A model generated the notes under the pieces. The model ran no database searches and had not been told where the DNA came from. It saw only the letters and a program-made list of their open reading frames with translations. A stretch of DNA of 64,000 bases from Methylobacterium longum (GTDB lineage: Bacteria; Pseudomonadota; Alphaproteobacteria; Rhizobiales; Beijerinckiaceae): positions 334,796 through 398,795 of the forward strand of contig NZ_BPQS01000001.1 of NCBI RefSeq assembly GCF_022179385.1. The letters run 5' to 3'. Every line of letters starts with the position of its first letter. Position 1 is the first letter of the stretch. Positions 8,530-17,963 of the stretch are shown here, in pieces. The position numbers and the translations under genes were made by a program.

Positions 8530-8967
8530 CTACAGATCGCCCAGGGCCAGCTGGCCCTGGTTGCGCGCCTTCGGCGGCGCGGCCTTGCGCTCCTTGGCCC
8601 GCGCCGCCGCGGCCGGCTTCTTCGGCTTCGGGTCGCCGCGCATCCGGGCCACCGCCTTGTCGCGGGCGACCGCCTCCGGGGCGGTGGGGTCGTCGCTCAG
8701 CCACTTGCCGCGCTTGATCACCTCGTTCACGCGGCCCTGGTTGACCCCGACCTTGAAGGCGATCTCCTGCTGGGTCATCCCGGTCGTGGCGTGCAGGTCC
8801 AGGATCGACCGGGCGAGTTCCGGGGTCATCTTCTGGCCGGTCAGGCGCCGGGCGGGTTTGACCGTCCGGGTCGCGCGGTCGCGCTCGCGCAGGCGCTCCA
8901 GCAGCGCCAGCGCCATGTTCATGCCGTGCTCGCGCAGGGCCTCCTCGAATTCCTTCAACGTCGCCAT
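8530..8967 (-). CDS. Small helix-turn-helix DNA-binding protein
   Basis: 145 residues. N-terminal amphipathic helix (MATLKEFEEALREHGMNMAL), then a linker and a clear HTH at ~64-85 (MTQQEIAFKVGVNQGRVNEVI). A basic, Lys/Pro/Ala-rich tail ends QGQLALGDL. The start at 8967 has GGAGG nine bases upstream; the ATG at 8976 would sit directly on that ribosome site. Resembles nucleoid- or GcrA-like small regulators only in general form; target unknown. Divergent from the Kdo hydroxylase gene with 205 bp between. Confidence 0.7.
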   Translation of the reverse strand: MATLKEFEEALREHGMNMALALLERLRERDRATRTVKPARRLTGQKMTPELARSILDLHATTGMTQQEIAFKVGVNQGRVNEVIKRGKWLSDDPTAPEAVARDKAVARMRGDPKPKKPAAAARAKERKAAPPKARNQGQLALGDL

Positions 8968-9172
8968 CGGCGCCATCCTCCGCCGGGCACTCAGGCCGGT
9001 TACGCACGGAGAACGTGCCGGGAACGCAACCGTTGCGCAAGCGCTGGGGACGGGCCTCCGCGCCGGTGTCGGTGGACGCGGGATGTCATCCACCGGAAAA
9101 GCCGCCCCTGGCCTGCCCGCGGCCACTCGGCTACAGGGGCCCACCCGCCATGGCAGGCCCGGCCCGCACCCG

Positions 9173-10033
9173 ATGATCAGCCCGATCCGCAGAATCGTCG
9201 CCGGCGAGACCCACGGTTCCCTGGCCCGGGAGCTCGAGGCCGGGGCGGTGCTGCTGTTCCCGGACCTGCCCTTCCCGTTCAGCGCGTTCGAACGCCGGTT
9301 CACCGAGCGGCCCTTCGCGGACGGCAAGGCCAAGAACGTCAACATCCGCGGCGCGGCGGCCGCGCTGCGCGGTGCGGCGGGGACGCCGGAGGAGCAGGAG
9401 GCCCTGCGCCAGATCCTGATCCGCTACCGTACCTTCGCGCGCGACCTCATCGGAACCTACCTGCCGGACTACGCGGACCGCGTGAGCCTGGCCGGCACGT
9501 CCTATCGCCCCTTCGACGTGGACCGGCGCAAGCTCAGCTGGCGGCGCGACGACACCCGGCTGCACGTCGACGCCTTTCCGTCGAACCCGATCGGCGAGAA
9601 GCGGATCCTGCGGGTGTTCCGCAACATCAACCCCGCGGGCGAGCCGCGCCGCTGGCGGGTCGGCGAGGATTTCGGGTCGATGGCGGAGAAATTCCTGCCG
9701 CGTCTGCCGGGCTACTCGCCCCTCTCGGCGCGCCTGCTCTCGGCCCTGCGCATCACCAAGGCCCGGCGCTCGGAATACGACCACCTGATGCTGCACCTGC
9801 ACGACGCCCTCAAGCAGGACGCGGCCTATCAGGCGTCGGCCCCCCAGGCCGACGTGGAGTTCCGCCCCGGCGAGACCTGGGTGACCTTCTCGGACCTCGT
9901 GATGCACGGGGCCATGGGCGGCCGCTACATGCTGGAGCAGACCGCCTACCTGCCCGTCGCCGCCCAGGCCGACCCGGCCCTGAGCCCGCAGCGCATCCTG
10001 GCGGCCAAGCTCGGCCGCGCCCTTCGCACCTGA
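9173..10033 (+). CDS. kdoO: Kdo hydroxylase family protein (Fe(II)/2-oxoglutarate dioxygenase)
   Basis: 286-residue protein matching the KdoO group, which hydroxylates the 3-position of 3-deoxy-D-manno-octulosonic acid in the lipopolysaccharide core to give Ko. The iron-binding HxD is in RLHVDAFPSNP (H131, D133); the distal histidine is in SDLVMHGAMGG (~H245). The FPFSAFERRF and GKAKNVNIR N-terminal segments also fit the family. The ATG at 9173 is taken because upstream in-frame sequence overlaps the divergent HTH gene. Acts in the cytoplasm or at the inner membrane on lipid-A-Kdo precursors, by family knowledge. Confidence 0.82.
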   Translation: MISPIRRIVAGETHGSLARELEAGAVLLFPDLPFPFSAFERRFTERPFADGKAKNVNIRGAAAALRGAAGTPEEQEALRQILIRYRTFARDLIGTYLPDYADRVSLAGTSYRPFDVDRRKLSWRRDDTRLHVDAFPSNPIGEKRILRVFRNINPAGEPRRWRVGEDFGSMAEKFLPRLPGYSPLSARLLSALRITKARRSEYDHLMLHLHDALKQDAAYQASAPQADVEFRPGETWVTFSDLVMHGAMGGRYMLEQTAYLPVAAQADPALSPQRILAAKLGRALRT

Positions 10034-10049
10034 GACAGGAACGTCACCG

Positions 10050-10349
10050 ATGATCCTCGAAATCGCGCAGATCGAGATCAAGCCCGGCATGGAGGCCGAG
10101 TTCGAGTCGGGCATCACCGAGGCCTCAGTGATCTTCAAGCAGGCCAAGGGCTGCCGAACCTTCGAGGTGCGGCGCTCCATCGAGCATCCGCAGCGCTACC
10201 GCCTCCTGATCCACTGGGACACGCTGGAGGCCCACACCAAGGACTTCACCGGCTCGCAGCCCTGGCAGGATTACCGCGCCCTGGTCGCCCACTGCTTCGC
10301 CGGACCGGTGGCCGTCGAGCACGCCGAGCAGGTGCTGAAGGCGTTCTGA
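10050..10349 (+). CDS. Antibiotic biosynthesis monooxygenase (ABM) domain protein
   Basis: 99-residue ferredoxin-fold ABM/YgiN-like protein: MILEIAQIEIKPGMEAEF start, the KGCRTFEVRRSIEHPQRY strand pair, WDTLEAHTKDF and a C-terminal EHAEQVL helix. Such proteins are cofactor-free quinol/heme-type oxygenases or simply bind small aromatics. It follows the Kdo hydroxylase by 16 bp and is probably cotranscribed, but no functional link is evident. Confidence 0.88.
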   Translation: MILEIAQIEIKPGMEAEFESGITEASVIFKQAKGCRTFEVRRSIEHPQRYRLLIHWDTLEAHTKDFTGSQPWQDYRALVAHCFAGPVAVEHAEQVLKAF

Positions 10350-10510
10350 GCCTCGACGCGAGGGAACGCGGAGCCGCCTCGCGCCGCGAGGCGGCCCCCA
10401 ACGAGGCTCCAACGGCCCGAAGCGTTGCGAGCCTAACCGCCGGTGCTAGGCTCCCGCGCCATGGGACCCGAGGCGAATCATCGGGTTCGCGGCTGGCGAG
10501 GAACAGGCTG

Positions 10511-13500
10511 ATGGCGCGGCTCGGACGGCTCGCGGGTGTCTTGGTGCTCCTCGGAGGGATCGCGGGCGGTCCGGTCCTCGCCCAGACCCCGCCGGCGGCC
10601 CGTACGACGTCCCGGCCGGCGGCGGCCGCCGCGCCGTTCGCCAGGAGCTTCGTCCGGACCGACCTCGCCAGCGCTTCGGTCCGCCTGGAGGCGGCTCTCA
10701 AAGCAGAGGCCGGGGGCGCGCTCCGACCGGCGGGCCAGTCCCGCGCTGCCGGTCAGGCCCTTCTCGCCGCCGACAAGCCGGATGAGGCCGTCGCCCCCCT
10801 CGCCGCCGCGGTGGCGGCAGACCCGGCCGACCCGCGCAACTGGCAGGCCTATGCCCGCGGGGCGGCGGCGGCCCTGGGCGCGCTCGAGGACAACGACTAC
10901 CAGGGCCGGGCGCGCCTGCGCGGGCGGGTGACGGCCGCCGCCTACCGCGCCTACGAGCGCGCCGGCACGGCCGCCGACGCGGCGGCGGCGCTGGCGGCGC
11001 TGGGCGCCGCGGAGGCCGAGCAGGAATCCTGGCGGCCGGCGCTGGACGCCTACGCGGCGAGCCTCGCCCTGGCCGATGCCGGTCCGGTCCGGGCGGCCTA
11101 CGAGACCCTGCGGGCCGAGCACGGCTTCCGGATCCTCGACTACAAGGTCGATTCCGACGCGGCCGCCCCGCGGGCCTGCTTCACCTTCTCGGAGGCGATC
11201 AAGCCCAAGACCGACTACGCGCCCTTCGTGGCTGTCTCGGGCAGCAGCGCGGCCGCCGTGACCGGGGAGGGCTCCCAGGTCTGCGTCGACGGGCTCAAGC
11301 ACGGCGGCCGCTACGCCATCGTGCTCCGCCAGGGCCTGCCCGCGGCCGTCGGCGAGAGCCTGCTCAAGGCCGCCGATTACGAAATCTACGTCCGCGACCG
11401 CGCTCCCCAGGTGCGCTTCACCGGGCGCAACTACGTCCTGCCCCGGACCGGCCAGGCGGGCGTGCCCCTCGTCTCGGTGAACGCGGCGAAGCTCGACGTC
11501 GAGGTGCTGCGCATCGGCGACCGCGGCCTGCTGCCGACCCTGCGCTCCGAGGACTTTTTGGGCCAGCTCAGCGGCTCGACCGCCCGGACGATCGCCTCCG
11601 AGAAGGGCCAGCGCGTCTGGAAGGGCACCCTCGACACCGCCAAGGCGGAGGTGAACCAGGAGGCGGTCACCGCCTTCCCGGTCCTGCAGGCGGTGGGCAA
11701 GCTTGAGCCCGGGCTCTACGTGATGCTGGCCCGCCCCTCCGGCACGGCCGCCAGCGACGAGGAGTACGACACCCAGGCGACCCAGTGGTTCGTGGTCTCC
11801 GACCTGGGGCTCACCGCCACCAAGGGCCGGGACGGGGTCAACGTGGTCCTGCGTTCGCTCGCCTCCGCGCAGGTGATGGCGGGCGCCGAGATCCGGCTGA
11901 TCGCCCGCAACAACGAGGTGCTGGGCGCAAGGACCACGGACGCGCAGGGGCACGTCGCCTTCGATCCGGGGCTCGCCCGCGGGGAGGGCGGTCTGGCGCC
12001 GAGCCTCGTGGTGGCGCAAGCCGGCGGCGATTACGGCTTCCTCGACCTGAACCTCGGCGCCTTCGACCTCACCGACCGCGGCGTGAAGGGACGGCCGGAG
12101 ACCGGCGGCCTCGACGCCTACCTGTTCCCGGAGCGCGGGGTCTACCGCACGGGCGAGACCGTCCAGCTCACGGCCCTGCTGCGCGATCCCCGCGGCGCCG
12201 CCGTGCCGGACCTGCCGCTGACCCTGGTGGTCAAGCGGCCGGACGGCGTCGAGTACCGGCGCGTCTCGGTGCCCGACCAGGGGCTCGGCGGCCGGGCGTT
12301 GCCGCTGCCGCTCCTGTCGGGGGCGATGCACGGCACGTGGCGGGTCTCCGCCTACACGGACCCGAAGGCGCCCGCGATCGGTGAGACCAGCTTCCTCGTG
12401 GAGGATTACGTCCCCGAGCGGCTGGAGGTGACCCTCAAGGCCCGGCAGACGGCCCTGAACCGGGGCGAGGCCGCGCAGATCGACGTCGCCGCCCGCTACC
12501 TCTACGGCGCCCCGGGCGCCGATCTCGACGTGTCGGGCAGCGTGACCGTGCAGGCGGCCGCGACGAGCGGCATCAAGGGGCTTGAGGCCTATGCCATCGG
12601 TCTCGACGACGAGGCGGTCGAGCCGGCCACCCAGGAACTGCAGGACCATGCCACCACGAACGGGCAGGGCGGCGCCACCGTCACGGTGCCGGTGCCCCTG
12701 GTCGCGGCCCCGCGGGCGCTGGAGGCGAAGATCACCCTGGCGGTCGGCGAGCCCGGCGGCCGGGCGCTGTCGCGCAGCCTGACCCTGCCGATCCTCCCGT
12801 CGAGCCCGGTCCTCGCCCTGCGCAAGGGCTTCGCCGATCTGAAGGAGGGCGGGATCGCGGGCTTCGACGTGGTGCTGGCGAACCCCGACGGGGCGCTCCT
12901 CGCCCGGCCGGGCGTGACCTGGACCCTGTCGCGGATCGACTCCTCCTACCAGTGGTACCGGGCGGACGGGCGCTGGTCGTTCGAGTCGGTCAAGTCCCCC
13001 CGGCGCATCGCCAGCGGCACCGTCGACCTCACGGCCGCCGGCCCGGGCCGGATCGAGGCGCCGGTGGGCCTCGGCCGCTATCGGCTGGAGGTCTCGGCCG
13101 CGGGCGCCCCGGAGGCGACCGCGAGCCTCGGCTTCGAGGTGGGCTGGGGCGGCTCCGAGACCGCGGAGGCGCCCGACCTCCTCGACCTGACCCTCGACAA
13201 GGCCGCCTACGCGGCCGGCGACACCCTGCGGGCCAAGCTCAGTCCGACGTTCAAGGGTCAGGCCAGCCTGATGATCGTCAGCGACCGCGTGCACCAGACC
13301 CTGGAGGTCAGCGTGCCGGAGGGCGGCACCACGGTCAGCATCCCGGTGAAGGCCGAGTGGGGCGCCGGCGCCTACCTGGTGGCCACCGCCTACCGGCCCC
13401 TCGACCAGGCGGCCAAGCGCCTTCCGGGCCGGGCGCTGGGTCTGGCGTGGTTCTCGGTGGACCGGGAGCGGCGCAGCCTCGGGGTCGCCCTGAAGGCGCC

Positions 13501-15799
13501 GGAGCGGGCGCGCCCGCGCCAAGACCTGACCCTGCCGGTCCAGCTCGCGGGCCTGAAATCCGGCGCACCGGCGCGGATCACCGTCGCGCTCGTCGATGTC
13601 GGCATCCTCAACCTGACCCGCTACGCGGCGCCGGACCCGACGCAGTACTTCCTCGGCCAGCGGGCGCTCGGGCCGGAGGTCCGCGACCTCTACGGCTACC
13701 TGATCGACGGCATGCAGGGCTCGGCCGGGGCGATCCGCTCCGGCGGCGATGCGGGCGGGGGCGAACTCGCCGATTCCCCGCCGACCCAGGCGCCGCTCGC
13801 CCTCTATTCCGGGGTCGTCACCGTGGGGCCGGACGGCGCGGCCAGCGTGACCTTCCCGATCCCGGCCTTCAACGGCACCGGCCGCGTCATGGTCACCGCC
13901 TGGAGCGGCGACCGGGTGGGGCAGGCGCAGGCCGACGTGATCATCCGCGATCCGGTCGTGCTCAGCGCCACGCTGCCGCGCTTCCTCGACACCGGCGACC
14001 GCTCGCGTCTGTTCGTGGCCCTCGACAATGTCGAGGGGCCGGCGGGCGAGTACACGCTCGACCTGAGCCCGACCGGCCCGGTCGTGGTCGGTGCCAGCGC
14101 GCTGCGGCAGACGCTGCGGCTGGAGGCCGGCGCCAAGGGCCAGTTCGCGATCCCGCTCACCGCCGCCGGACCGGGCACGGCCCGCCTCGACCTCGCCCTG
14201 TCGGGGCCCGGCCTCCCAGCCGCCCTGAACCAGAGCTTCGCCCTGGGGATCTCGCCGGGGACCGGCGCCCTGCTGCGCCGCTCGGTGCGCAGCCTCGCCC
14301 CCGGGGCGAACCTGACGCTGACCTCGGACCTCCTCGCCGACCTGCAGCCGGGGACCGGCAGCGTCTCGCTCTCGGCCACGCCCCTGCCGGGGGTCGACGT
14401 GGCGGCCCTGCTCCGGGCGCTCGACCGCTACCCCTACGGCTGCTCGGAGCAGGTGGTGAGCCGGGCGATGCCGCTGCTCTACGTCAACAAGCTCGCGGCC
14501 CTGCAGAAGCTTGCCCTCGACGCGGGCGCGGACGAAAGGGTGCGCGAGTCGATCGAGCGCCTGCTCGCCCGCCAGGATTCGAGCGGCGATTTCGGCCTGT
14601 GGTCGGCGCAGGGCTCGAGCGACCTCTGGCTCGACGCCTACGTGACCGACTTCCTGACCCGCGCCCGCGAGCGCAACTTCGCGGTGCCGCAGAAGGCCTT
14701 CGCCCAGGCGCTGGACTACCTGCGCAACGCGGTGGCCAACGCCACCGAGGTGCGCAACGGCGGCGCGGACCTCGCCTACGCGGCCTACGTGCTCGCCCGG
14801 AACGGCCGGCCGGTGATGGGCGACCTGCGCTACCTCGCCGACACCAAGATCGGCGACTTCTCCTCCGCCCTCGGGCGCGCGCAGCTCGCCGCCGCCCTGG
14901 CGCTGCTCGGTGACCGCGGCCGGGCCGCCAAGACGATGGACTCGGCGCTCACCGTGCTGCGCGCCGAGCGCGACAAGGGCCTGTACCGCGCCGATTACGG
15001 CTCCCGCCTGCGCGACGGGGCCGGGCTGATCACGCTCGCCGCCGAGAGCGGGCTGGCGCAGGGGGCCCTCGGCCCCGCCGCTTCCGTGCTCGGCGAGGAG
15101 CAGCAATCCGAGCGGGCGACGAGCACGCAGGAGAATGCCTGGATGGTGCTCGCCGCCGAGAGCCTGTCGAACGAGGCGGGCGCCCTGTCGTTCACCCTGG
15201 ACGGCGTGCCGCAGACCGGCCTGCTGGCTCGGGCCTACCGGGAGGCGGCCCTGGCCGACCGGGGCGTCGAGCTCACCAATACCGGCCGCAGCCCCGTGCA
15301 GGTGGCCGTGAGCGTCAACGGCAGCCCCCTGGTGCCGGAGCCGGCAGCGCAGCAGGGCTACACGATCGAGCGCAGCTTCCGCCGCCTCGACGGCAGCGTC
15401 GTCGACCCGGCGGGCGGCCTGCGCCAGAACGACCGGCTCGTGGTGGTGCTCAAGGTCACGGAGGCCAAGGCGGAGGCGGCGCGGCTCCTGCTGGTGGATC
15501 CGCTGCCGGCGGGGCTGGAGATCGACAACCCGAAGCTGCTGGACGCCGACGCGCTCCAGGGACTCGCCTTCGCCAAGTCCGACGTGCAGCCGGTCCACAC
15601 CGAGTTCCGGGACGACCGGTTCGTGGCGGCCTACGACCGCGAACCGAGCCAGTCGGCCTTCTTCACCGTGGCCTACACGGTGCGGGCGGTCTCCCCCGGG
15701 ACCTACGTCCATCCGGGCGCCACCGTGGAGGACATGTACCGGCCGGCGCGGTTCGGACGGACCGCCGCGGGCAGCGTGACGGTCGGAGCGGCCAAGTAG
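10511..15799 (+). CDS. Bacterial alpha-2-macroglobulin family protein with thioester motif
   Basis: 1,762-residue envelope protein. A signal peptide (MARLGRLAGVLVLLGGIAGG, cleavage near VLAQ) is followed by an N-terminal TPR-like Ala-rich region (~60-190). Then come macroglobulin (MG) domains, including DAYLFPERGVYRTGE (MG3-type) and SFLVEDYVPERLEV. A bait-type region and the thioester domain follow, with GCSEQ at C1311 (CxEQ, thioester-competent), and then the alpha/alpha toroid and a C-terminal domain ending YTVRAVSPGTYVHPGA. These proteins are thought to trap proteases in the periplasm and often pair with PBP1C. No pbpC is present here; an MscS channel follows instead. It lacks an evident lipobox Cys, so it may be soluble. 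Confidence 0.93.
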   Translation: MARLGRLAGVLVLLGGIAGGPVLAQTPPAARTTSRPAAAAAPFARSFVRTDLASASVRLEAALKAEAGGALRPAGQSRAAGQALLAADKPDEAVAPLAAAVAADPADPRNWQAYARGAAAALGALEDNDYQGRARLRGRVTAAAYRAYERAGTAADAAAALAALGAAEAEQESWRPALDAYAASLALADAGPVRAAYETLRAEHGFRILDYKVDSDAAAPRACFTFSEAIKPKTDYAPFVAVSGSSAAAVTGEGSQVCVDGLKHGGRYAIVLRQGLPAAVGESLLKAADYEIYVRDRAPQVRFTGRNYVLPRTGQAGVPLVSVNAAKLDVEVLRIGDRGLLPTLRSEDFLGQLSGSTARTIASEKGQRVWKGTLDTAKAEVNQEAVTAFPVLQAVGKLEPGLYVMLARPSGTAASDEEYDTQATQWFVVSDLGLTATKGRDGVNVVLRSLASAQVMAGAEIRLIARNNEVLGARTTDAQGHVAFDPGLARGEGGLAPSLVVAQAGGDYGFLDLNLGAFDLTDRGVKGRPETGGLDAYLFPERGVYRTGETVQLTALLRDPRGAAVPDLPLTLVVKRPDGVEYRRVSVPDQGLGGRALPLPLLSGAMHGTWRVSAYTDPKAPAIGETSFLVEDYVPERLEVTLKARQTALNRGEAAQIDVAARYLYGAPGADLDVSGSVTVQAAATSGIKGLEAYAIGLDDEAVEPATQELQDHATTNGQGGATVTVPVPLVAAPRALEAKITLAVGEPGGRALSRSLTLPILPSSPVLALRKGFADLKEGGIAGFDVVLANPDGALLARPGVTWTLSRIDSSYQWYRADGRWSFESVKSPRRIASGTVDLTAAGPGRIEAPVGLGRYRLEVSAAGAPEATASLGFEVGWGGSETAEAPDLLDLTLDKAAYAAGDTLRAKLSPTFKGQASLMIVSDRVHQTLEVSVPEGGTTVSIPVKAEWGAGAYLVATAYRPLDQAAKRLPGRALGLAWFSVDRERRSLGVALKAPERARPRQDLTLPVQLAGLKSGAPARITVALVDVGILNLTRYAAPDPTQYFLGQRALGPEVRDLYGYLIDGMQGSAGAIRSGGDAGGGELADSPPTQAPLALYSGVVTVGPDGAASVTFPIPAFNGTGRVMVTAWSGDRVGQAQADVIIRDPVVLSATLPRFLDTGDRSRLFVALDNVEGPAGEYTLDLSPTGPVVVGASALRQTLRLEAGAKGQFAIPLTAAGPGTARLDLALSGPGLPAALNQSFALGISPGTGALLRRSVRSLAPGANLTLTSDLLADLQPGTGSVSLSATPLPGVDVAALLRALDRYPYGCSEQVVSRAMPLLYVNKLAALQKLALDAGADERVRESIERLLARQDSSGDFGLWSAQGSSDLWLDAYVTDFLTRARERNFAVPQKAFAQALDYLRNAVANATEVRNGGADLAYAAYVLARNGRPVMGDLRYLADTKIGDFSSALGRAQLAAALALLGDRGRAAKTMDSALTVLRAERDKGLYRADYGSRLRDGAGLITLAAESGLAQGALGPAASVLGEEQQSERATSTQENAWMVLAAESLSNEAGALSFTLDGVPQTGLLARAYREAALADRGVELTNTGRSPVQVAVSVNGSPLVPEPAAQQGYTIERSFRRLDGSVVDPAGGLRQNDRLVVVLKVTEAKAEAARLLLVDPLPAGLEIDNPKLLDADALQGLAFAKSDVQPVHTEFRDDRFVAAYDREPSQSAFFTVAYTVRAVSPGTYVHPGATVEDMYRPARFGRTAAGSVTVGAAK

Positions 15800-15926
15800 G
15801 GGCTGGCGACCGCAACCCGCCGGGCCGGGCCGCTGCGTTGCGGCAGGCACATGGTGCGCTGCGGAACCCCCGCGATCGCCCGCCCATTCCCACGGGTCCC
15901 CTTCGGAACCCGTGGAGCGATGCCCG

Positions 15927-17051
15927 ATGCCGGACCTCGACGCGCTCGCCGGCTCCGCAGCCCGCGCGCTGGCCTACCTGCCGTGGTGGGCCGAGAGCCT
16001 GATCCTCATCGTCGCCTGCTGCGCGGTGGTGATGCCCCTGCACGGGGTCGTCTACCGGGCGATGAAGCGGGCGGTCTCGGCCAAGAGCCTGTTCTGGCGC
16101 TCGCTCGTGTCGCGCACGCGCGGCCCGAGCCGCCTCGGCCTCATCGTGGTGGCGATCAGCCTCGCCTCGACCACGGTGCACCTGTCCTGGGAGGTGCGGA
16201 TCGCCCTCAACCAGATCCTGCTGGTCGCCTTCGTGACGCTGACCGGCTGGTGCTGCGCCACGGCGCTCCACATCGCGACCGTGATTTACCTGCGGCGGTT
16301 CAAGCTCGACGCCGAGGACAATCTCCTGGCGCGCAAGCACTTCACGCAGATGCGCATCCTGGAGCGGGCCGGCGTGACGCTGGTGGCCCTCGTCACCCTC
16401 TCGGTGGCGTTGATGACCTTCGAGCCGGTGCGCCAGTACGGCGTCAGCCTGCTGGCCTCGGCGGGCGCGGCGGGCCTCGTCCTCGGGTTGGCCATGCAGC
16501 CGGTCCTGTCGAACCTCGTGGCGGGCATCCAGATCGCCATCACGCAGCCGATCCGGATCGAGGACGCGATCATCGTCGAGAACGAGTGGGGCTGGGTGGA
16601 GGAGATCACCGCCACCTACGTGGTGGTCCGCCTCTGGGACTGGCGTCGGCTGGTCCTGCCGCTGACCTACTTCATCCAGAAGCCGTTCCAGAATTGGACC
16701 CGCGACGGCGCCTCGCTGATCGGCAGCGTGTTCGTCTACGTCGACCACCGGGCGCCCGTGGCGGCGATGCGCGAGAGGCTCGTCGAGATCGCCAGGGCCT
16801 CGCCCCTGTGGGACGGACGGGTGGTCAACCTCCAGGTCTCGGACGCCAAGGAATCGACCATCGAGATCCGGATGCTGGTGAGCGCCCGCAACGCGCCCCA
16901 GGCCTGGGACCTGCGCTGCGCGGTCCGCGAGGCGATGATCACGTGGCTCCAGGCCGAGCACCCGGAGGCGCTGCCGCGCCACCGCACGGAATGGGTCGGG
17001 GCGGGGGAGCCCCCGCTGCGGAGGGCCGAGGAGCGGCGGTTCGCGGCGTGA
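15927..17051 (+). CDS. MscS-family mechanosensitive ion channel
   Basis: 374-residue inner-membrane channel. Several N-terminal helices precede the pore helix, seen as SLLASAGAAGLVLGLAMQPVL (G/A-rich TM3, ~175-195). The beta domain follows with RIEDAIIVENEWGWVEEI (~210-228) and a C-terminal alpha/beta domain. These channels release osmolytes on hypo-osmotic shock. The start at 15927 has GGAG about 10 bases upstream; a GTG 15 bases earlier is less likely. It lies 127 bp after the macroglobulin gene and shares its direction. Confidence 0.92.
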   Translation: MPDLDALAGSAARALAYLPWWAESLILIVACCAVVMPLHGVVYRAMKRAVSAKSLFWRSLVSRTRGPSRLGLIVVAISLASTTVHLSWEVRIALNQILLVAFVTLTGWCCATALHIATVIYLRRFKLDAEDNLLARKHFTQMRILERAGVTLVALVTLSVALMTFEPVRQYGVSLLASAGAAGLVLGLAMQPVLSNLVAGIQIAITQPIRIEDAIIVENEWGWVEEITATYVVVRLWDWRRLVLPLTYFIQKPFQNWTRDGASLIGSVFVYVDHRAPVAAMRERLVEIARASPLWDGRVVNLQVSDAKESTIEIRMLVSARNAPQAWDLRCAVREAMITWLQAEHPEALPRHRTEWVGAGEPPLRRAEERRFAA

Positions 17052-17285
17052 TCCCCCGTCCTCGGAAGCGCGGCGATCCGTGGATCGCGTACACGGAGGT
17101 CGCGCAGTCCCGTCAGGCGGACGGCGGCACCGGCATCGTACGGCCGGATCGAGATCCTTGCAGCCGATCGTCGAGGAGGCCGTGCGTGGCCCCTCCCATA
17201 TGGCTCCGCGCGCGTGGTGCAGTTCCCCGCCGGCTGCTTCGCGTGGGCCGCAACGACACCGGATCGGAGAGGCGGGCGGCCGACC

Positions 17286-17963
17286 TCACCCGTGATCGTG
17301 CCCGGCATGATCCTCCGGATCCGGCAGGGTCAGCCCGAAATGGCTCACCAGATCGGCGATCTGCCCGGGACTCAGTTGCCGCGGGTTGAGGTTGCGCAAC
17401 AGCAGGTAAAGCTTGGCGGTCTCCTCCAGCTCCTCCGTGGCGAAGACCGCGCCCTCCAGGCTGTCGCCGGCCACCACCGGTCCGTGGTTGGCGAGCAGCA
17501 CCGAGCTGTACTTCCCCGCGAGGCCCCGGATCGCGTCCGCCACGGCCGGGTCGCCCGGACGGTAATAGGGCACCAGCGCCGTGCCGCCGGTGCGCATCAG
17601 GTAGTAGGGCGTCAGCGGCGGCAGCACCTGACGCGGGTCGATCTCCGGCAGCATCGAGACCGCCACCGCGTGGGTCGAGTGCAGGTGCACGATGGCCTTC
17701 GCGTCTGTCCGGCTCTCGTAGAGCGCGGTGTGCAGCGGGATCTCCTTGGTGGGCTTGTCGCCCGAGACGAGGCGGCCCTCGCCGTCGAGCCGGGAGATCC
17801 GCGCCGGGTCGAGGAAACCCAGCGACGCGTTGGTCGGCGTCACGAGCCAGCCGCCGTCGGGCAGGCGGAGCGAGATGTTGCCCGACGAGCCCGGCGTCAG
17901 GCCGCGCTCGAACAGCGAGCGGCCGTAGCGGCAGATTTGTTCGCGCAACGCCGTCTCGTTCAT
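17286..17963 (-). CDS. otnC: 3-oxo-tetronate 4-phosphate decarboxylase (class II aldolase)
   Basis: 225-residue class II aldolase/adducin fold enzyme. GSSGNIS (~25-31), Glu74 in KEIPLH, the zinc ligands in HLHSTHAV (H93, H95, H98) and ANHGP (H160) are all present. With OtnK it converts 3-oxo-tetronate 4-phosphate to dihydroxyacetone phosphate and CO2. The assignment over plain fuculose-type aldolase rests on the surrounding ltnD, otnI, otnK and denD genes. Its ATG overlaps the stop of the LacI gene by 4 nt, so regulator and enzyme form one minus-strand transcript divergent from the rest of the pathway. C-terminus is His-rich (DHAGHDHG). Confidence 0.9.
   Translation of the reverse strand: MNETALREQICRYGRSLFERGLTPGSSGNISLRLPDGGWLVTPTNASLGFLDPARISRLDGEGRLVSGDKPTKEIPLHTALYESRTDAKAIVHLHSTHAVAVSMLPEIDPRQVLPPLTPYYLMRTGGTALVPYYRPGDPAVADAIRGLAGKYSSVLLANHGPVVAGDSLEGAVFATEELEETAKLYLLLRNLNPRQLSPGQIADLVSHFGLTLPDPEDHAGHDHG

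Noticed and set aside
10478..15850. 1,790-codon open frame antisense to the macroglobulin gene
   Set aside because: Shadow frame caused by high GC; sequence is low-complexity and matches no family, while the plus strand has signal peptide and thioester motif.
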